This document shows positions 1-10,782 of a stretch of 64,000 nt of DNA, in pieces. The DNA lies in assembly GCA_016508695.1 (NCBI GenBank), contig VNKQ01000003.1, positions 1,550,001 to 1,614,000 of the forward strand, read 5' to 3'. The notes under the pieces were generated by a model. It ran no database searches. It had not been told where the DNA came from and worked only from the letters and a program-made list of their open reading frames with translations. The translations under genes were made by a program, and so were the position numbers. The DNA comes from Hyphodiscus hymeniophilus. Taxonomy: Eukaryota > Ascomycota > Leotiomycetes > Helotiales > Hyphodiscaceae. Every line of letters starts with the position of its first letter. Within the stretch, counting starts at the first letter, position 1.

Positions 1-175
1 CCGCATGGAGTATGTGACATGGCTTGCATGTTTCTGACTTGTTGGCACCCCGGCCAAGCAGCCTTGTTTGAGATGTCGAAAGGCTGGGTGTAGAGCAAAC
101 GTCGCAACCTCGTTATTTACATGCCGGATCATCCGTCAATCGAGCAGTCTCACCACGCCCTCAATCCCGCTTCTC

Positions 176-1099
176 ATGGCGGCGCACGAGCATCGCCAAC
201 AGTATAGAGAGACTGCGGAGGTAGAGAAGAAATGGCGTGGCTCTGTGAGGAAGGGCGCATTCTGGTGCGATTGTGAACCCCCACGCCTAGCTCGCTGTTA
301 TACCACCAGAAACGGTGAGAACAGGGGCAAGCGATGTATACATCCTCATTCCTTCAATCTGTGCCATGTTGACAGTGATCTAGTCTGGACATGCCCGATA
401 GCAAGAGGTGATCCCCAGCAGTGTAACTTCTGGGTCTGGGTAGACAACGAAGCTGAAGCAAAAGAATGGCTTAAACAACACGGCCCAGAGGAGGCCCCAG
501 AGACTCCGTCCAAGCTTTTCATATCGCCTGAAACCCCTTGGACGAAAGCAAAGAGGAAACTAGTTTCCCGAGAAGTGTCAGACGAAAATGAAAATGGAGG
601 GTCTTCGAAGCGCGACCGTGATGAGGAAGAAATCTTTGGCGGAGAGAGCCCGTCCAGAAAAGCTACCAAAATCAATGACTTTGCCAACCCTGGCGGTCAA
701 ACATTCTTGGAGAAATTGAACAACGCAGCACTGCCACCGACTCCTCAAACTCTCGTGAAAAGTAACTGGAAATGCAAAGCAGAAGCAGCAGTGGATGCGA
801 AGTCCTCTGGCATTGATACCGCCTTCAAGGACGACAAACGTGTTGATGGCGCTGGCCAGGCACTGAAGACACCAGACCTTGCAAGCCGAGTCCTAGCATT
901 ACTGCGCGAAGAACATAATGACCTCAAAGGATCGACCGAATTACTTATACGCCATGAGATTGAGGCAGAGTCGGATTTGAACGCAACTCGAGTGAGGAGT
1001 TGTGAAAGAACAATCTCAAGAATGTCTGAGAGGATTAATGAGTTGGAGAGTAACATTTCGGACTGGATTGGAGAAGAAACATTGGGAGAACACATCTGA
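176..1099 (+). CDS. GRF-type zinc finger protein with C-terminal coiled coil
   Basis: Two exons, 176..335 and 384..1099, give 291 aa. The 48-nt intron is a multiple of three without a stop, so the unspliced frame also reads through. Splicing restores the expected GKRFWTCP core in place of a 16-residue insert. Residues about 30-80 carry the GRF pattern: CDC, a basic stretch, GKRFWTC, then CNFWVWVDNEAEAKEW. GRF fingers usually bind single-stranded DNA or RNA in repair and topoisomerase-type proteins. The middle is acidic/basic low complexity (SSKRDRDEEE). The last 70 residues look helical and coiled-coil forming. The start at 176 (CTCATGG) is chosen because upstream in-frame codons begin only with TTG. 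The real partner or substrate cannot be told from the sequence. Confidence 0.75.
   Translation: MAAHEHRQQYRETAEVEKKWRGSVRKGAFWCDCEPPRLARCYTTRNGENRGKRCIHPHSFNLCHVDSDLVWTCPIARGDPQQCNFWVWVDNEAEAKEWLKQHGPEEAPETPSKLFISPETPWTKAKRKLVSREVSDENENGGSSKRDRDEEEIFGGESPSRKATKINDFANPGGQTFLEKLNNAALPPTPQTLVKSNWKCKAEAAVDAKSSGIDTAFKDDKRVDGAGQALKTPDLASRVLALLREEHNDLKGSTELLIRHEIEAESDLNATRVRSCERTISRMSERINELESNISDWIGEETLGEHI
336..383 (+). other. 48-nt stop-free intron of the GRF gene
   Basis: GTATAC donor and CTAG acceptor. Removal joins T335 to TC384-385 and makes Phe in GKRFWTC, the conserved GRF core. It has no in-frame stop, so retention would insert 16 residues into the zinc finger. Confidence 0.7.
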
Positions 1100-1833
1100 T
1101 CTATTCTTCGCATCCTCACTAGAAGTCTCTGCCCAGCAACAAATATCTCTCCAATGCCAGATACTGTGTTCACCCCACATCTTGATGTATATTAAGTCAA
1201 GTCCCGGACAGACTACTCAGAAGGGATGAAATCGCTTATTGTGAATCCCAACGACAACTTTGGAAGTCACCGGAGAGGCGGCGAAAACTTGAGAGCTTGC
1301 GAGAAGTCGTCGCTCTAAAAGCTGGAGCGTAACAATCAAAGCTACTGGCTTGACTTATATCGACTCGATGCTTATTCACGACCCAGTGCCCCACACGGGG
1401 GTCCAAAGGCCTTGAAAAGCGCATGGAAAGCATTGGTCGAAGGTTAAGAAGCTAGCAAATTCAGAAGTAATGGAGTGAGCAATTATGGATCTAGTATAGT
1501 GCTTGGGACCCTACACTTACGCCGTTAGATCAGTGATTGTGTGCTTCGCACCAGTATCTCCTCTATCTAGATGCCAGCGTGCTATATTCTGTGGGACTTT
1601 TCGTCATAAAGATAGAGAATGTGGCGAATCCACATTATTTCATCGGCCATTACCGTATTTTTGAGATTCGAATCCTATAATTCGCTCTATTCTTATGTTA
1701 TTGGTCTATTGAGCAGGCTGGGAAAACATCAGCATTCTATTTCTATTCTATCTCCCGGAAATTCTAGCATTGATTTCAGAAGTGCCTCGCCAAACACAAA
1801 TGAAGTAGATTTCATCGTGTGGCAGCTCTTGAA
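1100..1833. other. Intergenic, nothing recognised
   Basis: Lies between two convergent genes. Only short unsupported ORFs are present. The 1600-1830 part is AT-rich with no clear repeat or RNA gene. Confidence 0.5.
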
Positions 1834-3428
1834 TCAGACATATCTATTTTCACAAACACCTTCTACGACTTCGACCCATCTATCCAAAAACTCCTGCATC
1901 TTCTCCTTGGGATTTAGAGTTGAATTGAAGACAAGGCAAAGTGTCAACTTGTCGTTCCATGAATGCGATCGTGCCGATACAATACGCTGAGACTGGTCGG
2001 TAGCTATTTGGTAGCTTTCAAGCACCATTTCCAATCCCTCAACTCCACTATCTTCAACCTTGTAGCTCGGGCTCAATAACTGAGACCCAGGAGGATCGGA
2101 TACAAAATAGGGGCATGTGTTGGGTTTGGTAGGGGCCATGCTTGTTGCGTTTCTATTTCAATTTTAATTGCGTATCTGAAGAGTGATGTGGCTAAAACTT
2201 ACTTTAGATTTTCCTGAATTGCAAGAAACCCTTCTGCCAACTTCTCCCCCGCTTTGGTAATACCCTTCTTCTTCACGGTCGGCCATTCATCTCTTATGTA
2301 CTCAGCAGCTTTCCAAAACCCGCCATCTGCGAACAGCATGCACGGGACAACGATATGTTGAAATGCTACAGCATTATTCACATATTTCTTCTTCTCACAA
2401 TACTCGGAGTACAAGTAGCCATTTCTCAAATCCATCGCCTGACCACCCCTATACACATTATTTGCTGCCGGTTTCGTTTCCGTCAAGTCGTACATTGCTT
2501 TCAGAAGTGAGGCATGTAAAACAGATGACAATTTGACGTGGTGAGCTCGACCCACGTGAAGTAGCTTTGGGAGGAAGTTCTCAGTGAAAGTATGTGTAAC
2601 GAGCAAGGTGCCACGGTTTGCGGAGCTCGGGGCGTGGATGTCGGGTCGATAAACTGGTAGACCTACATCTTGCCCCCCAGAGATTTTCACAGGAACTCCT
2701 TGAGTCTCGTCATTCGAAAATTCGGGCTCGTCCTCTTTCTCGATGAGCAAAGCCGGTGGTAATAGCCCCCTTATCTCGTTGCCCCAAACCAGCTCCTCCC
2801 CGGGGAGAGGTGATGCGAAACGCTCCAGAAACTCATTCATGATGGTTCGAATTCCAGCACCATCCACTAAAGCGTGATTCAAGTGCATCAGAATATCAAA
2901 TCTGCTGATTTCACCTTTACTGAAATCTTTGTGGTTGACAATGAGATAGAAGAGGCAGAAATCCCCATCATCGCTTGGGATTTTGGTGGTTCGAGAAAGC
3001 TTTTCACGGAGAGCAAGCCAGCCACCATCTGCTTCGACCACTTTGACAGTTCTCCTGGCCCAATCATCGACATCGGATGCGTTCTCAATCTTATACACAA
3101 AGTTGACTCTATCTTCGATTCGAGCAGCGACGGTAGGATATGCCCAGCGTGTGTGAGAGATTGCCTTAATTGCACGGCTGGTCAGTTCTGCCAAAGTGAA
3201 TGAAGGACGCGTCGATTTGTTGCTGTCAAGATTGAGGCAAGCTCCCATGAAAGGACAGTTCTGGCCATACAAATCCTCGTTGTATATCGCGAAGACGCGC
3301 TCGATTCCAGTCAGAGCACGTGACACCGCAGATCCGTCTTCTGAGATTGTCCACAGGTACCTTGCATCTTCCTCATTCTTGAGCAGAGGCTGATATGGCA
3401 ACGGATTTCTTGCTGAGAGCATCTTCAT
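1834..3428 (-). CDS. Tri3-like acyltransferase (condensation/BAHD-type fold)
   Basis: Two exons, 3428..2203 and 2152..1834, joined across a 50-nt intron (GTAAGT donor, AATAG acceptor), give 514 aa. The catalytic HxxxDG motif is seen as LNHALVDG, with His185 and Asp189. Length, the N-terminal layout and the C-terminal FLDRWVEVVEGV helix resemble the fungal alcohol acetyltransferase/Tri3 family, which moves acetyl or other acyl groups from CoA to a hydroxyl of a secondary metabolite. The substrate is not known, and no trichothecene backbone gene (terpene synthase) is present here. It could also be a generic alcohol acyltransferase. Divergent from HIS7 with about 740 bp between starts. Confidence 0.7.
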
Positions 3429-4105
3429 GTGCAGAATGGCGTCTCAGAAGAAGCGAAACCCCAAAGCACAAAGTAGATGGTGAATATCGGACGTAAAAGT
3501 AAGCAAGACTTCGGGAGGACAGAATATTGATAGGAAAACTCGTTCAATCATCTCACAAGGACAAAACCGTTAATAAATATATGGATTTCCGTAGATCGAT
3601 GTCATGCGCCAGCGAGTTGCTAGTCTCTTTATAGAAAGCGCTGGTAAGATCCGAATTCAGCTTACAACTGTGAATAGCCTAACTTGTGGGGCTTTACGAG
3701 CTCTTGATTGCTAGTGTGCTGACAATCTAGGACGTAGAAAAGACGTAAGAAAAAGGAACGAAACATAAAGACGTTACTCATATACTATGCTCTTGAGATG
3801 CAAGCGCAGAGGTATTTTGCAAGCCTCGAATCGAAAAGCAGCCTTTCTTTGGATGTAAATAAATACTTCTAGTCGCCATCAAGACTAACAGAATTTGAGA
3901 GAAAATCTGATCTCAACTTGGAAATCATTGAGACAACAAATAGAACTTTGAACTTTGTCGTCCTGTATCCTGGTATCCTCGTACTTCGAAGTATATCTAC
4001 GCTACCTGCAAGGAAGGTAGACGAAGTTCAGGGGAACTGCGGCCGCTAGTGGATTGGTACGGGGCAATCTGCCCCTCACGGACCACCAAGGATTTTTATT
4101 ATTTC
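3429..4105. other. Divergent promoter region, acyltransferase / HIS7
   Basis: No ORF of note. It is AT-rich, with the HIS7 upstream region at its right edge. Confidence 0.5.
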
Positions 4106-4112
4106 TGACTCA
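4106..4112 (+). promoter_or_regulatory. Perfect Gcn4/CPC1 box TGACTCA upstream of HIS7
   Basis: TGACTCA lies 54 bp before the HIS7 start codon. It is the consensus site of the bZIP regulator Gcn4/CpcA that induces amino-acid biosynthesis genes under starvation. It may be in the promoter or the leader. The gene identity makes chance less likely. Confidence 0.6.
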
Positions 4113-4166
4113 TTATGAAGTCCATTTCCTCCAGACCCAACTCTGCATTACTTCGCAGAGGCAAAT

Positions 4167-6076
4167 ATGCCGAAGGTTTATCTCCTCGACTATGTTGCCG
4201 GCAATGTACGAAGCTTGGTCAACGCAATTGAAAGGGTAGGGTACACAGTGGAATGGATCAGATCGCCGGAGGATGTCGCGAAAGCAGATGTAAGTACACT
4301 ATGCCTATTGGGTTTGGAAGTCGGCCCTTGCTATGAAGATATATGCGTTTTCCCAGGCATTAGAGAAGATCAGGATTCGAGGGTCTCATTCCCGACCTTG
4401 AGGACCAATTCTCAATATTTGAAGAAAACTCAACAAGAGAGCTTCGATTAGAATCAGTCATTCACAGCTTTTGATCAATTGAGAATCGTGTCTGGCTACG
4501 CCATGCCGGCAGAGACAGTTTGCAGCGGATGTGTAGGTCAGGCACCTAGCTAACTATATTCTCGCAGAAACTGATTCTCCCTGGCGTTGGTCACTTCGGC
4601 CATTGCATGACCCAATTCTCATCCGCAGGCTACCTTCCTGCCATTCAAAAACACATCGAATCCGGAAAGCCATTCATGGCCATTTGTGTGGGGCTTCAGG
4701 TGTTGTTTGAAGGATCTGCAGAGAGCCCCGCAGTCCCAGGTCTAGGAATCATCAAAGGAAAACTCGATCGATTCGACGACAGCGCAAAGTCAGTCCCCCA
4801 CATTGGCTGGAATAGCGCGAATACGTCAAACAAGCAAGTCTACGGACTACGGCCGAACTCCAAATACTACTACGTTCACTCATATAAAGTGCCTTACCGG
4901 GAAGGAGAACTAGAAAAGCAGGGCTGGACGGTAGCTACAGCAAGATACGGAGATGAGGAGTTCGTGGGAGCTGTAGCCAAGGGAAACATCCTCGCGACTC
5001 AGTTCCACCCTGAGAAGAGCGGAGTTGCTGGGCTGAGGGTACTCAAAGCTTTCCTAGATGGGGAGACCTTACAAAATACGGGGGTACAACCCGCGTTGCA
5101 AGCTGCCCAAGAGGGACTTACACGGAGAGTGATTGCATGCCTTGATGTACGGACGAACGATCAAGGTGATCTCGTTGTCACAAAAGGCGATCAATACGAC
5201 GTGCGAGAGAAGTCGGATGGAGGCAACGTTCGAAATCTAGGCAAGCCTGTTGAAATGGCAAGGAAATACTACGAGCAGGGAGCTGACGAAGTGACATTTC
5301 TGAATATCACAAGTTTTCGAGACTGTCCACTAGCAGATCTACCTATGCTGGAAATTCTTCGACGTACATCAGAAACGGTCTTTGCGCCGTTGACCATTGG
5401 TGGCGGAATCAGAGATACGACCGATACTGATGGAACGAAAGTCTCGGCACTCGAAATCGCCACGATGTACTTCAAGAACGGTGCGGATAAGGTGTCAATA
5501 GGATCAGATGCGGTGACTGCAGCAGAAGAGTACTATGCTGGCGGGAAGCAATTATTTGGAAACACCGCTATTGAACAGATATCCTCCGCGTATGGAAATC
5601 AAGCAGTGGTTGTAAGTGTGGACCCGAAGAGAGTCTATACCTCGAAACCAGCCGAGACGAGACACAATACCATAAAAACAATCTACCCTGGGCCCAAGGG
5701 CGAAGATGCATGCTGGTATGCATGCACTATCAAAGGTGGCAGGGAAACACGAGATATGGATGTGGTAGAGTTAGTGACAGCAGTAGAAGCCATGGGTGCA
5801 GGCGAGATCTTGCTCAATTGTATCGATAAGGATGGAACCAACAGTGGCTTCGATCTGGAACTCATCAATCAAGTGAAGAGCGCTATCCGCATTCCGGTCA
5901 TTGCTTCCAGCGGAGCAGGCAATCCGGGTCATTTTGAAGAAGTCTTCTCGAAAACACGAACAGACGCCGCGCTTGGAGCAGGTATGTTCCACAGAGGCGA
6001 GTACACTGTCAAGCAAGTCAAGGAATTCCTTGCAGAGAAGGGACAACGAGTAAGACAGTTTGAGAGCGACTTATGA
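4167..6076 (+). CDS. HIS7: Imidazole glycerol phosphate synthase, HisH-HisF fusion
   Basis: Exons 4167..4289 and 4568..6076 give 543 aa, close to the yeast enzyme. The first half is the glutamine amidotransferase: the oxyanion region PGVGHFG, nucleophile Cys81 in MAICVGLQ, and His188/Glu190 in FHPEKS. The second half is the HisF (beta-alpha)8 cyclase, starting at RVIACLDVR, with TIGGGIRD and the phosphate-binding ASSGAG near the end. It converts PRFAR plus glutamine-derived ammonia to IGP and AICAR, steps five and six of histidine synthesis, in the cytosol. The single intron (GTAAGT to CTCGCAG) is 278 nt, long for this window. A TGACTCA box precedes it. Confidence 0.97.
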
Positions 6077-6311
6077 ATAGACTAAGCATTCATCATCTGG
6101 TGCGACTTGCGCTAGGATTTAAGTGACTTGGCACTGCACGTGACCCTTTGGTCCGAATTGTTTTGTCATCCTTACGTGGTAGGACGAGGACTGCTGCCAT
6201 GAACGAGGAACTCCATTGTATGGAAGCGAATATAAAAAAGTCTAATCCACGCAGTATGATCTTACGAAGCCCAAATTTTCTACTCACTTTCAACTTCCTT
6301 AAGCCTCAACA

Positions 6312-7232
6312 ATGGCGACCAACGTTATCATCCTGGGAGCTGGCGAACTAGGCATGGCGATGCTACACGCTCTCTCCTCTGCTGCACCATTCGGAACCAA
6401 AATATCCGTCCTCTTACGCTCCTCACCCACTCCCATGTCTCCCGAAAAAGCAGCTCAATACTCAGCCATCACTAATCTCAAAGTGACCCGGGTGCCCGGC
6501 GACGTCGCCAACTCCACTATCACCGAGCTCGCCGTCATCTTCAAACCTTACGACTTAGTAATATCCTGTCTAGGCTTCGCTTCCGGTCCTGGCTCGCAAC
6601 TCAAGATTGCCCAAGCCGTCCTCGCAGCCGGCGTGAAACGCTACTTCCCCTGGCAATTTGGCGTCGATTACGATGTCATAGGTCGCGGCAGCGCGCAGAC
6701 GCTTTTTGACGAGCAGCTGGATGTGCGTGACTTGCTTCGTGGGCAAAGTGGCACGGAATGGGTTATCGTTTCGACGGGGATGTTTACGAGCTTTCTGTTT
6801 GAGGGCTATTTTGGGGTCGTCGATCTCGAGGCTGAGGATGGGAGGGGTGTGGTGAGAGCGTTGGGGAGTTGGGAGAATAAGGTTACCGTGACGACACCCG
6901 ATGATATCGGGACTCTGACTGCTAGGATTGTCTTTGCAGAGCCGGCATTTAGGAATGAGGTTGTGTACACGGCTGGTGAGACGATTGAGTATGGCACGTT
7001 GGCAGACTTGGTGGATGAGCTGCTCGGGAGAACGGTGGTAAGAGAGGTTTGGACGGTAGAAGGGTTAAAGAGGGAATTGGCAAAGGACCCCAAGAATCCC
7101 GTGAAGAAGTATCGGGTCGTATTTGCTGAGGGGAGGGGATGCTACTGGGATAAAGAGGACACGTTCAATGCAAAGAAAGGGATTGAGGTTCAAGATGTTA
7201 GGGATTGGACGCAGAAGAATTTAAGGAAGTGA
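6312..7232 (+). CDS. NmrA/isoflavone-reductase-like NAD(P)-binding protein
   Basis: Single-exon 306 aa. The N-terminus has a Rossmann signature (VIILGAGELG, residues 6-14), followed by an NmrA-like body with VISCLGFASG and YFPWQFGVDYD, typical of fungal isoflavone reductase/PCBER-like proteins. These act as NADPH-dependent reductases or as redox-sensing regulators; the substrate cannot be inferred. The ATG at 6312 has a good context (CAACAATGG). Base composition shifts within the gene: the 5' half is C-rich at third positions and the 3' half is G-rich. It neighbours HIS7 (same strand) and a fossil P450 end on the opposite strand. Confidence 0.85.
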   Translation: MATNVIILGAGELGMAMLHALSSAAPFGTKISVLLRSSPTPMSPEKAAQYSAITNLKVTRVPGDVANSTITELAVIFKPYDLVISCLGFASGPGSQLKIAQAVLAAGVKRYFPWQFGVDYDVIGRGSAQTLFDEQLDVRDLLRGQSGTEWVIVSTGMFTSFLFEGYFGVVDLEAEDGRGVVRALGSWENKVTVTTPDDIGTLTARIVFAEPAFRNEVVYTAGETIEYGTLADLVDELLGRTVVREVWTVEGLKRELAKDPKNPVKKYRVVFAEGRGCYWDKEDTFNAKKGIEVQDVRDWTQKNLRK

Positions 7233-7414
7233 AAGGCATGGGATGTTTTTGTCCCTAGCAACTTCGACAGCTGCCCAGAGACATGTAGCACAGTACTAAA
7301 GAGCTCATATTTATTCGGCTCTCAATCTACATCTTCGAGACCGTTCCTTCTTGTCATCGCTACTTCACACTCGTCCATGGATTTAATAGCTCCTTGTGTG
7401 ATCAATCTGTTATT

Positions 7415-7760
7415 TCATTGGGGAAAGTCGACCAAGCCACAGCCTTCCTTCTCGAAATGAAAACCCATTACCACGGCGGCTACAAAGCCAATGATCTCAT
7501 TCTGGGCAAAGTGTCTACCAGAACAAATGACACCAATCCCCATATTCCATGTCGTATCTGCACGAGAATTCTCGAAATGAGTATCCTAATATTGGTGGTC
7601 TAGTACCTGTATGGCCTAAGGACTCGCTTAGCGACCCATTTCAGGAGAAACCACTGCGAGATAAGCGGGGAAAGTGTCGTGGCGTACACGACATCAAGAA
7701 TCTCGATATAGGATCGGTGTTCGGGGCCCAGCTAAAACGGGGAGGTGTGGAGATCCCGCT
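7415..7760 (-). pseudogene. Cytochrome P450 C-terminal relic
   Basis: Reading the minus strand from about 7550 down to the stop at 7415 gives a degenerate heme-binding loop, ICSGRHFAQNE, followed by IIGFVAAVVMGF and a short tail ending VDFPQ. This is the Cys-loop plus L-helix of fungal P450s (usual pattern FGxGxxxCPGRxFA). The Phe-Gly part before the cysteine is lost, and stops and frame changes interrupt the reading above about 7555. Traces such as LGPEHRSY further upstream may be the region before the loop. No full P450 is present, so this is a remnant. Confidence 0.6.
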
Positions 7761-8170
7761 GGAATTATAGTAAGAAAAGAGGTCGCTTATGTAGTAGCCA
7801 AGTCAAAGTAAGACTTCAGGGAACTTGCACACCTTCGCTCGATGCAGCGAAACTCCCGATCTTCGATGGGGAAGAATGTAATGTTGGATCATGTATGGCT
7901 GGTCTAATGCACAGGTCTCCGTTGCGTCGAGAAGCCGCACGTAACGCCAATAGCGTCATGGACTCGTGGAGTTAACGCATCAAGGGCCGAAAGCTATTTC
8001 AACCTTGAAATATCCCGCACTCTCCTCATATCTCTTTCAAAGAAGACCTTTGAAAGCAAGACGAGGTTGCTCAATTATTTCTATCGACAGATACAAGCCA
8101 CTAAAACCAGTATCAGCAGCCGACAACCAAAATCGTAAAGCTCTTGATAGGCAAGACAGCAAGCATCAAA
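7761..8170. other. Region between P450 relic and SDR
   Basis: Weak P450-like traces on the minus strand fade out by about 7950. The rest is the SDR promoter, with no other feature seen. Confidence 0.4.
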
Positions 8171-9203
8171 ATGAGTTTACCAAACCCCAGGACCCAATGG
8201 ATGCACTTGCCTGTACCGAGCAAATCTTTTGCAGGTCAAACTGTCATCGTCACCGGCTCAAACATCGGTCTGGGCCTCGAAGCAGCTCGCCACTTCACTC
8301 GGCTTCAAGCAAGCAAAGTCATTCTTGCCGTTCGTAATATTCGTGCAGGAGAAGAAGCCGCAAAATCCATCCACGAATCGACTGGACGAAACAAAGTCTG
8401 CGAAGTATGGCAAGTGGATATTGGCAACTGGGAGTCTGTCAAAACGTTTGTGAAGCGAGCGGAAGGCTTGGAAAGATTGGACGTCGTGGTAGAGAACGCT
8501 GGAGTGGCGAAGATGGACTATAGTGAATTAGAGGGTGTAGAAAGCACCATTGCGGTTAACGTTGTTGGGACATTCCTGATGGCGTTGGGCCTGCTGCCCA
8601 TCTTAAGAGCAAGCGCGAAGAGGACTGGAGAGACGCCACGGTTGACGATCGTGAGCTCTGAAGTGCACAAATTCGTAAGCTATCTCTCATCACTGCTTAA
8701 GACCTCTTTCGATTTCTAACACATCTCAGACGGAATTGGACGAGCGCAAAGAAGACTCCATCTTCGAAGCTTTGAACAAGAACGATCCCAAATATATGAA
8801 GAAGCGATATCCCGCAAGCAAGCTTCTGGAAGTCTTCATGGTCCGCGCTCTCGCCCCTCGCATGGAATCCGGCCCTCACGCAAATGAACCAGTCATTCTC
8901 AATATGCTCAACCCAGGCCTTTGCCATTCGGGACTGGCAAGAGATGCGAAAGGCTTTCAAGGCATCGTAATCGCCTTGTTAAAATTCTTGTTGGCGAGGA
9001 CGACTGAGGTCGGAAGTCGAACGCTACTCGCTGCTGCAGAGGCGGGAAAGGAAAGTCATGGGAAGTATATGAGCAATTGTGTAATTGATGAACCAGGCCC
9101 TTTTGTCAAGAGCGAGGAAGGAAAGAACACTCAGGAGAGAGTGTACACGGAATTGATGGCAATTTTGGAAAGGATTCAACCGGGAATTTCGAACAACATA
9201 TGA
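8171..9203 (+). CDS. Short-chain dehydrogenase/reductase, retinol-dehydrogenase-like
   Basis: Exons 8171..8674 and 8730..9203 with a 55-nt intron (GTAAGC donor, CTAAC branch, CTCAG acceptor) give 325 aa. Classical SDR signatures are visible: cofactor loop VTGSNIGLG, the VVVENAGVA strand, catalytic Ser in TIVSSEVHKF, and YPASK for the Tyr-Lys pair. It fits the fungal family annotated as short-chain dehydrogenase/retinol dehydrogenase-like, reducing or oxidising hydroxyl/keto groups with NAD(P)H. The substrate is unknown. The ATG at 8171 has context ATCAAAATG; the frame opens 27 nt earlier only with TTG. Confidence 0.88.
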
Positions 9204-10069
9204 GGGGTTTGAAAAAAGATATTTTGTTCTCTGTTTGTGATAGTCTCGGGTTATTGATTTACCATCCATCATAAAATAGCTTGAACTCGAGCCATTAGGA
9301 TAGTTGCGTGAACCATATTCAGCCATAAGAATCGAGACGTGGATCCCGTAGAATTCTAATGTGCAACTCGCGTCAGGTACGAACCGATTGGAGGGATAAA
9401 CTTCACCACTCGTGAGGAACCCTTGTCTAATCATAGCTGCTCCTTCGCAGAGTTATATAAAGATATTGAAGTTTTAAAAGACAAGTCGCTTGCACGAGCA
9501 GGTTCAAAGTGCTTTCAAAGTTCGTTCTGGTAGTGGATCTACAAAAAGCAATTCCGTGGGGCGCTACTGTACCGCACGGGTCACCCTCCAGCATACCCTT
9601 ATCACCACACCCTCTGTTTGATCCTTTCTTTCTACACACCACCTGCCCATCTGCTACGACTGATGAAACAGATTTGCTACTGAAACAATATATCATGAGT
9701 TATCTCTTAGCTGTTTTGGGGGATGACTTCTTGGACATCTGTTGGCGATTCAAGAATCGAAGTACAGCAGTGCTGTGATGTCATGCCTGGAGCTTGCTTG
9801 CAAACAATTCTTCGTACCCACAACTTCCTCACATTGTGGGCCAGGAACCACAATTTCTGATACTTAGGTTACATATATCACGCCTACAATCGATAGGTGC
9901 TTATCATCGGTGTTTGCAAATTCTTTTTTCTCCTCTCAAGATCCTTCTTTCTCCCGTCTACAGCAAATATACCCTCACATTCGGCCCCAGCGACGTCTAC
10001 AACTCCCACGGCACAGCATCAAGTTTACACAGAAGCAACATCTCAGGCACCCAGTCATCGGCAAGCAGA
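9204..10069. other. Intergenic, nothing recognised
   Basis: Short overlapping ORFs with no domain-like character. The last 200 bp is pyrimidine-rich and is probably the leader of the next gene. Confidence 0.5.
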
Positions 10070-10782
10070 ATGGCAGAACACAACCGCCGCCCCTCAATCG
10101 TCTCCAAGCGGACACACGTCCGCGAACAGAAGCACATCACAACATTTCCCCAGGGCCTTCAAGCCCCTCCTAGAATCATTGACTCTTTGGTTGCAGGCCT
10201 ATGCTATGCTGGGATATCAGGTTACATATACCACAACCTACGACGGTTCTCCCTCACATCCGCCGAGCTCTGGGGCCTCTCGCTCTCCTCAGTTGCTCTC
10301 GGCTTTTCGCTCTTCGATCTTGGAAAGCGGAATGGCATGATACTTGGCGCAAGTTTTGCTCTACGAGACAAGGGGAAGGACACGGATGAGGAGGAACAAG
10401 ATGACGATGCCTGGAAAGGGGAGTTCAGGGGAAGGGAATACCAGGATCTTAAAGTAGCCGAGAAAATTGCTTGGTTGAAGCAGGAGGAGGCGAGGATCAA
10501 GGAGCTCCAGGCTGAGGAACAGTTGAAGTGTGGACAGGCTTATATCAAGAAGGAAGAAGCGTATGGAGCTTATGAGAAGTTCGGGGCGTATGGTGGAGCG
10601 GATTGGAAGAGGTGAACTCCCTCTAGCTGGCGTGGTTGGATTGTGATGAAATGCTAATGAGAGTCTTCAGGTATGCCCAAGCGGATGAGGACTGCCAGAC
10701 GATGTACAAGGAGCATGAGAAGCAGCAAAAACGATTGAGGCAGATTCGGATCGAGATCAATGAACTGCAGGATCAGATATGA
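10070..10782 (+). CDS. Small membrane protein with two helices and C-terminal coiled coil
   Basis: Exons 10070..10611 and 10671..10782 (59-nt intron, GTGAAC donor, GCTAATG branch, TTCAG acceptor) give 217 aa. I do not recognise the family. It has a basic N-terminus, two hydrophobic segments (about residues 41-60 and 67-87) separated by a short basic turn, then an acidic patch EEEQDDD, and a long Lys/Glu-rich helix continuing through exon 2 (EHEKQQKRLRQIRIEINELQDQI). The layout suggests a hairpin membrane anchor with a cytosolic coiled coil. The start is the first ATG in the frame after the leader. Function unknown. Confidence 0.65.

Noticed and set aside
44..110. PCLRCRKAGCR string resembling half of a Zn2Cys6 cluster
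   Set aside because: The preceding sequence lacks the first half and has an in-frame stop; nothing joins it to the GRF gene.
1660..1690. GATTCGAATCC resembling a tRNA B box
   Set aside because: No A box, acceptor stem or cloverleaf can be folded around it.
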